From: Centroberyx gerrardi
Lineage: Eukaryota; Chordata; Actinopteri; Beryciformes; Berycidae
Direction of reading: 5' to 3'
DNA length: 64,000 bases
Assembly (NCBI RefSeq): GCF_048128805.1
Contig: NC_135998.1
Span: 29,370,992-29,434,991 of the forward strand
The translations under genes were made by a program, and so were the position numbers. Under the pieces are notes generated by a model that worked only from the letters and a program-made list of their open reading frames with translations, was not told where the DNA came from and made no database searches. Shown here piece by piece: positions 1 through 9,717 of this stretch (position 1 is its first letter; each line of letters starts with the position of its first letter).

Positions 1-169
1 GTATTGCTACAAACAATTTGTACAATAAACACTATTCTTAAAATTAATGCTACACATATCAGCACCCTCACAATTTGGTCTAAATCCATTGTTTACTTTC
101 ATGAGTCTCTGTTCAGTCTCAATCAAGATGGATTAAAGCCCACTGCAAACTCCATTATGAAATTTTTAG

Positions 170-305
170 GTCTGAGACAGTTCAGTATAGATTTGTGAAT
201 GTGAACAAGCCTCTCCCAATGCTGGAAACAGATGCTAAGGCATTCATTCAAGAGATGAATGCTGGAGCTGGCACTGACAGTGAATGGGAGAATGGATTTG
301 TGTAG
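170..305 (+). CDS. Possible terminal coding exon of an unidentified gene
   Basis: A pyrimidine-rich stretch ending in an AG (168-169) precedes an open frame of 44 codons that stops with TAG at 303-305. The peptide begins SETVQYRFVNVNKPLP and ends in a Gly/Glu-rich tail (EWENGFV). Its composition looks like real coding sequence, with few low-complexity runs and a clean stop. I do not recognise the family. Upstream exons would lie outside the window on the left. It could also be chance: the acceptor tract is short and there is no homology evidence. Confidence 0.35.
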
Positions 306-1332
306 ACTGTAACAGTAGCCTACCAAAGGTTATTTTCCAGGCACACAAGCATGCTTTTTGGTTCAAAACTGTTAATGCTACTATGATATAAACCCGATTA
401 CATAAATGCTCAACCAAACTGTACAGTCCCCAATTTATGGTCAAATGAGCTTCTCCAGAAAGTCTCTCTAATAGACAGCTTAGCCTATATGATGGCTGTG
501 TTAGCCTAAATATTTGAAACGTACAGTTATGCCATACTATAAAGCAATAATCACGTTACTATGTGAATAAGTCATCTATGAAATACGTATGGGTTACTTG
601 CAGACAAATCAGTTACATTTTGGGATTATGAAATATCCCTCCCTAGCATGCTGGGATCATGGAAGTAACTTTGAGGCTCTTTGCACCTGTCCGCCCAGCC
701 TCGCTTTCTGCCGTTCTAGAGAAAATTCGCCAAACTCAATTCAAACATCTGCTGCCTCGCTTAACGGCAAAGACGCATACTTGTTACAGCATGTTTTAAG
801 ACATGTTCTGCATCTGTAGGGTCTTCTGGTAAATTCGGCATATCGATAATACATCATGCAGCTGTTATTACAATAGCATTTCAACTTTTAAAATTGGTCC
901 CACTAGCCGCTAACGCTCACAACGCTGTATTCTCTGGAATACAATTGTAGGACAGGTGAACCAGTAACGTTACTAAAAGTTGAAATGTAATTGAAATAAA
1001 CTACTGCTTGGTGGATTGGATGTGCGCCGAATTTAAGACAAGTGGATCCTAACGATCAATAACAGGTCTTCAGTCATGTTTAACGAGCTAAATACATTTG
1101 CCAATAAGCAAGTCAACATTAAATCGCCAGATTTTTTGAATGGAGTTCGGACTAAATTTATCTCCATACTGTAGCTGCTACTGTCAGCCCTGTCACTCTC
1201 CAGCAGCGGGATACAGGTATCCAGTCTCCCCAAAGCCGTTTTAGGAGCTTATCGCGTAAAGTGAATGGAGGTCAACATATTTGTTTGGCAGGTAAAATGT
1301 CTGCGAGCCTAAAATGCAACAGCCCAACTCAC
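306..1332. other. Non-genic stretch, nothing assigned
   Basis: This stretch contains short open frames on both strands (for example 589-819 + and 1033-1233 -), but none has flanking splice sites or a recognisable domain. No clear repeat or RNA gene was seen. If 170-305 is a terminal exon, part of this would be its 3' UTR; no well-placed AATAAA stands out. Confidence 0.4.
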
Positions 1333-1359
1333 CTTTGTGTACAACTCGTTCACAGACAT
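1333..1359 (-). CDS. Possible first coding exon (nine codons)
   Basis: On the minus strand an ATG at 1359-1357 opens nine codons, MSVNELYTK, ending exactly at a consensus donor (AAG|GTGAGT). Upstream (about 1360-1440) the sequence is more GC-rich than its surroundings, as a promoter or 5' UTR would be. I could not find the second exon convincingly to the left. It may be a real first exon of a gene running leftward out of the window, or a fortuitous ATG plus donor. Confidence 0.25.
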
Positions 1360-3853
1360 CGTCCAGCTCGTCTCCCCTCCCTGTACGCGTGAACTACGCC
1401 AGTCCTGCCGTTGCCATTTAAAACACCTAGTTATCGGCTTCTCCTAAAGTTTTTGTCTTCGAAACAACTTCAAAATTTTGAAAGGTTGTCATAGTCCGCA
1501 TATCTCCATAACCAGTTGCCCAGCAGAGTTTCGTTAAGTTACGTCGAGGTTAACTATATCCAAAGCCCCTTGTTCCTGGTGACGGCAGGTGTTCTCTCAG
1601 CTAGCCTAATTATGTTGTCTTGTGTTTCAGTTACGCGCACTTACATCCGACACCAGCAAAATATTGAAAAACACGGATTATAGTCCATGAAGAAGGTAGT
1701 ATTAACACCACAGATAAAAAAATCAGAGTAAGATAGCTTCCTTCTACTTCCTGCCAGTGGTATCCTTTCCATAGACCCCGTTTGAGTGGCAGTTTCCTGG
1801 GCTACAGCCAGCTTTCTATACTGTACACCCAGACACCAACTGGATTAGCAGAGCATTGCACCATACACACTACACCAAGCCTACTACCTGGGTTCCTGTA
1901 CGCAGGTAAGGCCAGGTTTGTATAATGCAATTATGTATTTAATAAATACATAAATACAGGGATGCAGCTTGATAAATAAAAAGGTGAGCAAACCATGAAG
2001 CAGCCAGCATTGAAAACAAAAAACAACTATATTTTGATAAAAGCATGTATTTTCCTATCCTCATATCATTTTTTACTACTTACTAAGATGTGACCTACTA
2101 GTAATTTATAATAGGAATTTACATCCTAAAAATGTCAGGCTAGAAATGTGGATAAACTCTATTCCGCAAATTAAAAGCTGGCTAAACTGAGTTCAGGTGG
2201 GTTTACCCTCCTCCACAACATCCCTTCATAAGTAGTTCCCTTACTATTAACATCAACCATTCATTAGTCTAACAGTTGTGAATATGTTTCGGCACATCTG
2301 ACTCCTACAGAGGATTCAGTGAAAGTTAAATGAGTACTAAACCTGTTTCCCCTCACAGGATTAAGGCCTTCAATGAGAAGTTTCAAGGAGAGAAATCTTA
2401 TCAATGACATTGTGTAATCTTTGACAGGACATGCTGATAGTGGATTGTGCATGTTATACAGAATAGTTTTCTTACTTGGATATTAACCCACAATAATCAT
2501 TACAGCCCTGCTTATTTTCTGTCCATCGGGTATTTGTTGGTACATACTGTATTCTGGTTGTTGATAAAATTGTAGCTTAAGTTCCTACTTGATAAAGCTC
2601 AACTTACCTTGGAATAAGGGTAATAGTCCGTCATCATCTTAGTAAGGTTTTCAATAGTAGATCCTTTGATAGGTAGTTGAAGTTTAGTTAGTTGTTAAAA
2701 GAAGGCTTTCCTGTTCCATAGTGTGCTGCACTCTTCACATTTCTGACTGCATTCGGCTTGAACAATATCTCAGACTTGTCTGAGCAAAAGCGTTACTCCT
2801 ACATCAGTTAATGCCTCCACTCCCAAACCACTCCTTCTGCTGGTATGGGGTGTTGACTGAGTTTGCCAGCTTAATGAATCTGACAAGACGCCATGGACTA
2901 AAGGCCAACTGGTCCACCCATTATAGGCATTGCCATTTTGCCACTACCATGACACATGACACTTTCTAACACGTGTTCCAAATTATTTTAATTCACCTTT
3001 TACAGAGAAAAGAGGAAAAGAAAATAATCACAATGGTTCAGTCAAGAAAGATAAAACAGTATTGGTTGGTTACTGTGTTGGATACAGTTATTTAGCGCTT
3101 GTGCAACATTTTCCATGGTAAGTCAGTAAATCAGTGTGTCATTGATGTTGAGGCAGGCGTTAGTGAATTGCTCTGGAGGCACAACTAAGGTGTTAGCATG
3201 ACTAAGCCTCTGGGTGTTCCCAGGTCATGCTGTTATGTACAGAGCGTTTTGTCACACCCACTGTCATCTGTTTATCTGAAAGGAAAAGCATGTAGCGAAT
3301 CACAGATACAGAATCACAACAGTGGCAAAAACAGATGTTCAAGTGAGATGACACAAAATTATATCAATCCAGCTCCAAATACGGACACTTTTCTTTGTTG
3401 CATGTTGAATTCCAAGCATAGTTGTGTTTTGCAGGGAAAACCTGATAATGATGACCTAATGGTGCTTCTTACTCAATAAACAAGCAGACTTTGCGCAATG
3501 TGGATCCCACCTCCACCCTCCTAAATTCTGTATTACCCAAGTTATACCTGTCTTTGCCAACAGCTGTATTTATATGTCAATTTATGAAACATATGATTAA
3601 ATTAATATAAAGCTCTATTTAACAGAAAAACCTGATCTGGCATTGGTCAACAAGGAAAACAGTCAAGGCACAGATATAAAATTAGTTCTGAAAGTCGTAG
3701 ATTTGCGCAAACATATTTTATTTCTATTCAGAATGTCTTAGAATAAGAACAATAGTGGCAAGATATGTGTGTTTTTTAGCAATTAAGTGTGTGTGTCTAT
3801 TCCATGTGTGATGTAATTATGTGTATCATCTCCTGGGCCAGACATAAATTCAC
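1360..3853. other. Intergenic region
   Basis: This AT-rich region of about 2.5 kb lies between the possible exon at 1333 and the 3' end of cfap53. I see short open frames only (for example 3198-3479 +) with no splice or domain support. The part nearest 3853 would include the cfap53 3' UTR. Confidence 0.5.
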
Positions 3854-4692
3854 TCAGCCTGATTCGGTAAGGCTGAGCTGGCGTCTGGCGCTGGACCTGG
3901 AGCCTTCTGTTCTCCTGAAGGGGTGAACGGCCGTGGTGTGGGAACCGGGTCTGGAGAGGATGTCCTGCTTCTTCTTCTCGTACTCCTCCTGCACGGCCAG
4001 ACCCTGCCGGTGCTCCCTCTCCGCCTGGGCCTTCTCCTCCGACCGCAGCTGCTGCTGGTGCATCATCTGGGCCCGCAGGTCCGCTTGGTACGCTTGGCAC
4101 GTCTGTTTGTGCCTGCAAGGACGGACCACAACAAATACCCTTCATTTCTCTATTACATAAAGATTACATTCAAAATAACATAGCTTTAATAAAGTTAGGT
4201 TAGAACCATGGGTTTATAAGGGATTTATTCATGGGTTTATTCACAGAGACACTAGTAATTAAGGGATTTTTCATGCCTTTTGTGCAGGTTTACAGGGTTA
4301 TTAAGTGGAAATTAATGGAAAAGTTCCTGAATTTTTCCTTAAATTAGAAAGTAAGGAGTCAAGATTAAGGGGGTGTTTAAGGAGGTTTTGATGGGGCCTG
4401 CTCCATTAATAACTCCCTTAATTCATTTTAAGGGGATTTTGCATGAATTAAGGGGTGAATTCATGTAAATGAATGAAAATGTAAGGTTATTTTAAGGGTA
4501 CGACTGGTTCGTAGAGACAAGGGAGAAGAAGAAACGAAGAAACGGAAAGAGAGCGCGTCTTGCACTTCTAAGATTTGTCACATACCGTCTTTTCTGCTCC
4601 TCATCCAATACTTTTATCCCCTCTATGGTTTTGTTCAACTCGTCTCTGTCCTTGGCCAGCTGAATTTGTTTTTGCATGTTCAGATCCACTGC

Positions 4693-4740
<48 letters not shown>

Positions 4741-6973
4741 CAACCCATGTAAATGATAAAAGTCCAGGATGGAGTGTGATGCTAGACAAACACAACTAAA
4801 ACCATCTACCACGTTCTTCTTCTTCTTACGTTTCTGTTGGATCTGCAGGTGGCGAGTCTCCATCACGTCCTTCATCAGACGATTCCTGGCCTCCCGCTGC
4901 ATCTGGCTCTTCTTCTCCCTTTTTGCCCAGGTCTCTTTCAGCTCTGCCTCTATCAGCTGTTCTGTCTCTTCCTCCTGTCTCTTCTGCTTTTCCAGCTCGT
5001 CGGCCAAGTATTGCCGGTACTTTTGCTGCTCGTCGCGCAGCAAGATCTGAAAAACACACACACACACACACACACACATACACAGTAGCTGCTCAGTTGA
5101 GTGAACTTTTCAAATATTTTCACTTCGGTATCTGTGAACATGAGCAACTTTATTCTCACAAAACCATGATATAAGCTGCCTATAAGAGAGACTCCCCTGA
5201 GAGGCTTCATTGACTGAAATGGAGACTGATTCATTCATTCATTTACACTCTATGCCCATAATCTTCAATACATTTCAAAACGTTGGCACTCTGGGGCCAT
5301 CTACTGGCCAGCAGTCACCGGTTATATGTCAACCCACTTTTGCTGGTTGTATGGCAACTAAAGTGTAGTCTAGTCTTAGTCTAGTCTGATTTCCCACCTT
5401 CCTCTGAGCAGCATCCTGTTTCTCGTCCCTCTCCTCAGTCAGGAGTTGCTGCAGGATGCTCATGTCCAGCTCCAGCTCATCCTGCTGCTCCCGGGCCAGG
5501 CGTTTCATCTTCAGCCGCAGACACTGATCCAGCTGCCTGCGCCGCGTCTCCTGGCCCTGGTGCTTCTGCTGCTGCTCCCGCTGCTCCTTCAGCTGCAGCA
5601 TCTCCCTCTGCTCCCGCTGGCAAGCATGAAAGAAGAGGGAGGTAGGATATAATTAAAAGTATGTAGTATTATTATTATTTCTAAGTATGTGTTCATCATA
5701 ATGTCAAACACTGCACACCAGAAGCTGGGCCTCCTCCTCTTTAAGCTGCTTGGCCTGTTGTCTCTGCTGCTCAGCGGCCTCCATCTGAGCCCTCAGGTAG
5801 CCCAGCTGCTCCATGTTACTCTGCTGTTGCCTCTGCAAGTCCTGGCTCTCTCGCTCCTCTTTAGCTTGCCGGTCAGCATCCCACAGTTCAGCAAACAGCC
5901 TCTCCTCCTCCTGCCGCTGCTGCCGCTGCTCCTGCCTGCTCCGCAGCTGTGCGGCGCGCTCCACGCAAACCTCCTCCTCCCTGCGCTTGGTCTGGATGGC
6001 CCGCAGCTCCTCACTCTGCTCTCTGGAAAGGTTCTACGTCACTTACAAACACAAAACCTCTTGCTGAACAACCCCCCCGCCTTAAAAGTAGGCTTCTACC
6101 TGAATAGTTGCTCCAGCTTGTCCGCGACCAGCTGCTGTCTTTCGCTCTCCCGTCTTTCCTTTAGCGTCTTGGCTCTTTCTCGCATCTTAGCTTGTCTTTC
6201 CAACACGGTCTCCTTCTTGTCCTCTATCTCTCTCATGAGTTGCTGCTCCTCGGCCTCCAACATGCCGCGCAGCCTTGTGGAAACAGGTGAACAGTTGACA
6301 GGTAAATTATAAGAAACTTTAGAATGGCAAATTAAATGATTGTGACTGTTCACAGACACACCTGTCCCTCCGCTCATCGATGCTCATCTCATATTGGTTC
6401 ATAGCATCTTTGACTTGTCTCTCTATAGTCCCTACTAGGATGTTGCGATCAGTCCTCTTCTGCCATGTGGTTCTCAAGTCGCAGGTCTGCTGGTACTTGG
6501 TGAACTCCAGCACCTTGTCTCTGGCGTCCTCCTGTCTCCTCCTGTCCAGAATGAGGTAGTCTGGAGGCCTTGATGAGGGGAACTTCGCTCTCTTTGATAG
6601 AGCAGTAGCAAGTACACAAATAATTATATTTCAGTGATGTTTGGACTTTTATTTAGTGTTTCTGACAGCTAGGATAGGATGAGCTAACTTTAGCTAAAAC
6701 AAGACAGCTACTAGAATTTAAGCTCTAGCTCCAGCAAGCTACGACTCTTTATTTGGAAAACAAAATTGTGGAAATTGTGGCGTTTTAATTATGCTGGACT
6801 TAAAAAACGTAATTAACATGTAATTAACGTAATCTACCTACAAATATAAGTTTGCCACAACTTCATGACACTGGAAGCAGTCAGAACATTTTGTCACTCA
6901 CCACAGCGGCAGAATGAGGCGTTGGTCCATTGAATTCCCGACATTGAGGCTTTGTTCTTTGACTAGCCAACAT
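3854..6973 (-). CDS. cfap53: Cilia- and flagella-associated protein 53 (CCDC11)
   Basis: This is a ciliary coiled-coil protein. The family is a microtubule inner protein of motile cilia and a centriolar satellite component, needed for left-right asymmetry. Eight exons, read from 5': 6902-6973, 6362-6591, 6100-6273, 5719-6022, 5398-5616, 4830-5046, 4586-4688, 3854-4112. They total 1578 nt (525 aa) with every junction in frame; human CFAP53 is 514 aa. The N-terminus (SQRTKP..REFNGPTPHS) and blocks such as ERRDRLRGML, LWDADRQAKEERE and RDEQQKYRQYLADELEKQ match the family. Nearly the whole protein is charged, Glu/Arg/Gln-rich helix. The start is the first ATG of a short exon and is followed by the family GPTP motif. 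Introns before exons 6 and 7 end in (TG)n tracts right at the acceptor. An X-box lies upstream. Confidence 0.93.
4133..4480 (-). repeat. AT-rich dispersed repeat, copy A (partner at 17000-17305)
   Basis: This repeat in the last intron of cfap53 is rich in CCCTTAA / TTAAGGG motifs. Its reverse complement aligns along about 300 bp with 17000-17305 (shared blocks such as CATGCAAAATCCCCTTAAAA and CATCAAAACCTCCTTAAACA). The two copies are in opposite orientation. It has no coding capacity and is probably a non-autonomous element; I could not define its termini. Confidence 0.7.
4692..4737. repeat. (CA)n microsatellite
   Basis: About 23 CA units on the + strand. On the cfap53 sense strand this reads (TG)n followed directly by TTGCAG and exon 7. 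Confidence 0.95.
5052..5081. repeat. (CA)n microsatellite
   Basis: CA repeat on the + strand. On the cfap53 sense strand it is (TG)n separated from exon 6 only by a short T run and CAG. Confidence 0.95.
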
Positions 6974-7113
6974 TTTCAAATGAAAAATATCACTTTTTGG
7001 TCTCCAGCTCTATAATTATTATTACAATTATTATTATTTTTGCATTGCAACAGCCCTTGAGCCTCACATGGACACCACTGAGCTGGTCGAAATGTTACCG
7101 GAGTTGCTTTCCA

Positions 7114-7127
7114 GTTGCCGTGGTAAC
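7114..7127. promoter_or_regulatory. RFX-type X-box upstream of cfap53
   Basis: The sequence GTTGCC-GT-GGTAAC fits the X-box consensus GTNRCC-N(0-3)-RGYAAC exactly and is nearly palindromic, so orientation is neutral. It sits about 140 bp upstream of the cfap53 start codon (6973, minus strand), within the usual distance for ciliary genes bound by RFX factors. RFX control of cilia genes is established; that this copy is used is inference. Confidence 0.6.
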
Positions 7128-8269
7128 AGCAAACACAAGGAAGTGATGGTGACAACAGCGCCCCTGCTGGCTCGTTTTCCCATTGACAAATACATAATGT
7201 ATTGTGTCCATCTACTGTATATTATTTCACTCAATAAAGCATCTAAGAGGAAAGTGCTAGGGCTGTTTAGGGATTCCCTAACAACCACAGCTGCTCTTGG
7301 GGGCCAGGAACTGCACTGGAAACAAAGAAAATAAATGTTATGACCACAAATGTGTTCTCCTGGCAGAAAAAAATCCAAGTCCAGGCACTCATGTGGGTTT
7401 GAATGTTAAAAATCCTTTAATTGGAGAGGCTTAAGACAAAAAACTATATATGTCTAATGGCATATATGGCTTCATCAGGGGTTTGGTTTTGCTGCTGTTG
7501 ATGCTGTTGTTGCTATTATGGAAGTACTGTATCAAAAAAGAAGCTTGCATGGTGGAAAATGGCTTATTTGTGAATAGGGTCTATTTAACATTTTATATTG
7601 ATTTATATTCTGTTCAAAATGTGCCTTTTTTTATTTTGATACCATATTTGTATGTTTCTAGATATTTTGTATATAGTCTTCTACCTTGAATCATGTTTGA
7701 CCTACATATTGATCAAACATCAATACGCCCTAGTGGCAGGCTTGGGACATTCCTGTCACACAGGTGTACAAAGTCTTATTAGTGGACTAGAAGTATGAGA
7801 GCTAGCTTTGACTTTTAACTTTGACTAAAGCACTCTCTTACAAAAATGATCGACAATGCTTTAACCTCCTCTGACCTGTCAATACTAGCAAAATAACAAA
7901 TTAAACACTGCAGGTGCCGTTCCTTGAATTCTGAGAGAGAATTAGGTTTTAGAAATAGGAGCATCCAGCTGGCTCCATCAAGGACAATCAAAGGAGGAAC
8001 AAGGTGAATAGATGTATGTCCAAGACCCAGAAAAAACAGAGAGTACTATATGATTATCTTTTACCGGGCTGTTACAGGCTCCCATCAGCAAACAATCACA
8101 CAAGATTTTCTCTGCTTTTGCATTTTGAGGTTGAAGTTTGTCTTCCTCTGTCCCTTCCACTCATTTTTTTGTTGACGTCCCTGTATTGTGTTTTAGCTTT
8201 TTCAATTTGTTGTGATGTTTCCCATGCATGTAAAACTAACTTAAGTATTTGCTTCCTTATATGCAATAG

Positions 8270-8467
8270 ATGGCGTCCCCCAACAAAAGAGCAAAGGTGG
8301 AGCTCTTTGGATACCTCCACAATGTCTCACCACGACAAACAAGCCGCAGTAATTCAGAGTATTTTAGAGCAACTCTGCAGGAACAAGAACAGCACAGAAC
8401 AGTTGTCTGTTTCAACAAAAACACAGACACAAATGAAAACAATTTTTTTTTTAATCTTTCTGTTTGA
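8270..8467 (+). other. Small ORF resembling the N-terminus of an element-borne protein
   Basis: The open frame begins right after a pyrimidine-rich stretch and an AG, as an exon would. It starts MASPNKRAKVELFGYLHNVS and then reads SPRQTSRSNSEYF, followed by VVCF. The pattern (basic start, a GYLHNVSP strand, then VVCF) resembles uncharacterised fish proteins that I associate with repeats and that look OB-fold-like; this rests on memory and is weak. The frame then runs into low-complexity T-rich sequence and stops. It lies at the edge of a dispersed repeat, so it is likely an element remnant. Confidence 0.3.
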
Positions 8468-9190
8468 ACCTATAGGAGCCTGTGATGGATTTTCGTAAAA
8501 AACAAAAAGAAATGCTGTGCTTTACGGGATTTATCAGCGTGGTTTGAACGCATCTTGATTTGTAGAGGTCGCTTGGCTGAAACTAATCCTTATGGAAAGT
8601 AATGTAAAGTTTTGAAGCAGACCTAATGTCAACAGTAAATAGGCCTAGGTTACGAAATGCCACAGCTCCAAATAAATGTTTCGGTTAGTGTATCAGATAA
8701 TCCTTTGTGAATAGAAAATTGTGCTCTGGCTCTTTTGTTTGTAGTAGGCCTATACTTTGTCTATAGGCCTGTAGCCGTTAATCACACTTCGTCTCACAGG
8801 GCTTCTTCACACGTCTATAATCTAACATAATCTAACGAAAAACTTTTGTGGTAGGGGCTTGTGTGGTAGTTTATGGCATAATTGTACATGCTGCATATTT
8901 CATATTTTCGTACATTTTTCTACTATTCTTATGATGCATATTTATCAACCTTTTTTTTGGAAACACCCACCCTCCACCCTACTATTTGCTGGTGCTACTA
9001 TCCCATTTCCCCATAGGACTCATTAAAGTTTCATTATGTTATTATCTTCAGCATCTTTCAATCCATATAGGAAAGAATGTAGAAAATAAAATTGGTGTTT
9101 AATTTAATGTGTGTGTGTGTGTGTGTGCACGTGCTTGGTGAAGACGGTGCTAGAGCGCCCCCAGCTGGATGGGCAAAACTTCATCATTCA
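8415..9190 (+). repeat. Dispersed repeat, copy 1 (inverted partner near 44230-44880)
   Basis: Blocks such as CACAGACACAAATGAAA, AGGAGCCTGTGATGGATTTT and CTTTACATTACTTTCC (the last read on the minus strand) recur in reverse-complement order at about 44640-44880. Both copies sit beside a (GT)n tract. The limits are approximate and the family is not recognised. Confidence 0.55.
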
Positions 9191-9717
9191 CACTATAGAA
9201 TACTTACAGTAGCCTATACTTTATTAGTGTGCATGGTAAAAATTACGTTTTATACATGCATATACATTTCTTCCACTCTAAATGCACATTAAATTCACAT
9301 TTTACCATCTGAGAAACAGTAACAGAGCATCAGTCTTTCTTCTCCTCTGGCAGCAATAAATGTTCACTATGGACACTCAAACACTTCACAAACACTGTCA
9401 CACGTTATGTCACATCAGTGCACTAGCCATAACTTACACTACATTATTATGTTCTTATGTTTTGCTATTGTCCTCTTAACTTCTCCTTTTCTATTCTTAC
9501 TGTAATTATTTTACTTCTTTCTCTTTGTGAATTACATGTTTCTATTCTTTTTATACTGAGAGGACCCAGCATACAAGCATGATCATTGCACTGCTTACCC
9601 TGTGTATGCTGTGTATATGACACTTCAATTTGAGCTTGAACTTTTTTTTTTTTTTGCAGCATGATATTATATTCCTATCCTAAATGTGACATATGCCACA
9701 AAATACGCCTGCAGCAA

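Larger units (their letters stand above)
7440..9717. other. Repeat-rich intergenic region between cfap53 and osmr-like
   Basis: This holds a segment with a CTTCATCAGGGG-type motif near 7470, a possible exon-like ORF at 8270-8467, a dispersed repeat at about 8415-9190 with an inverted relative at 44230-44880, and a (GT)n tract near 9105-9127. Nearest 9717 it would include the 3' UTR of the receptor gene. No other gene was seen. Confidence 0.5.

Noticed and set aside
4492-5079. 195-codon minus-strand ORF through cfap53 exons 6 and 7
   Set aside because: It reads through the intron and its (TG)n tract (Cys-Val runs). The spliced exons 4830-5046 and 4586-4688 give the family sequence instead.
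5689-6312. 207-codon plus-strand ORF rich in Leu and Ser
   Set aside because: It is the antisense of cfap53 exons 3 and 4; the Leu richness mirrors the sense Glu/Gln/Lys codons.
8004-8498. 164-codon plus-strand ORF
   Set aside because: No conserved motif and it is cut by low-complexity T runs; the exon-like frame 8270-8467 in another frame is the more plausible coding remnant.
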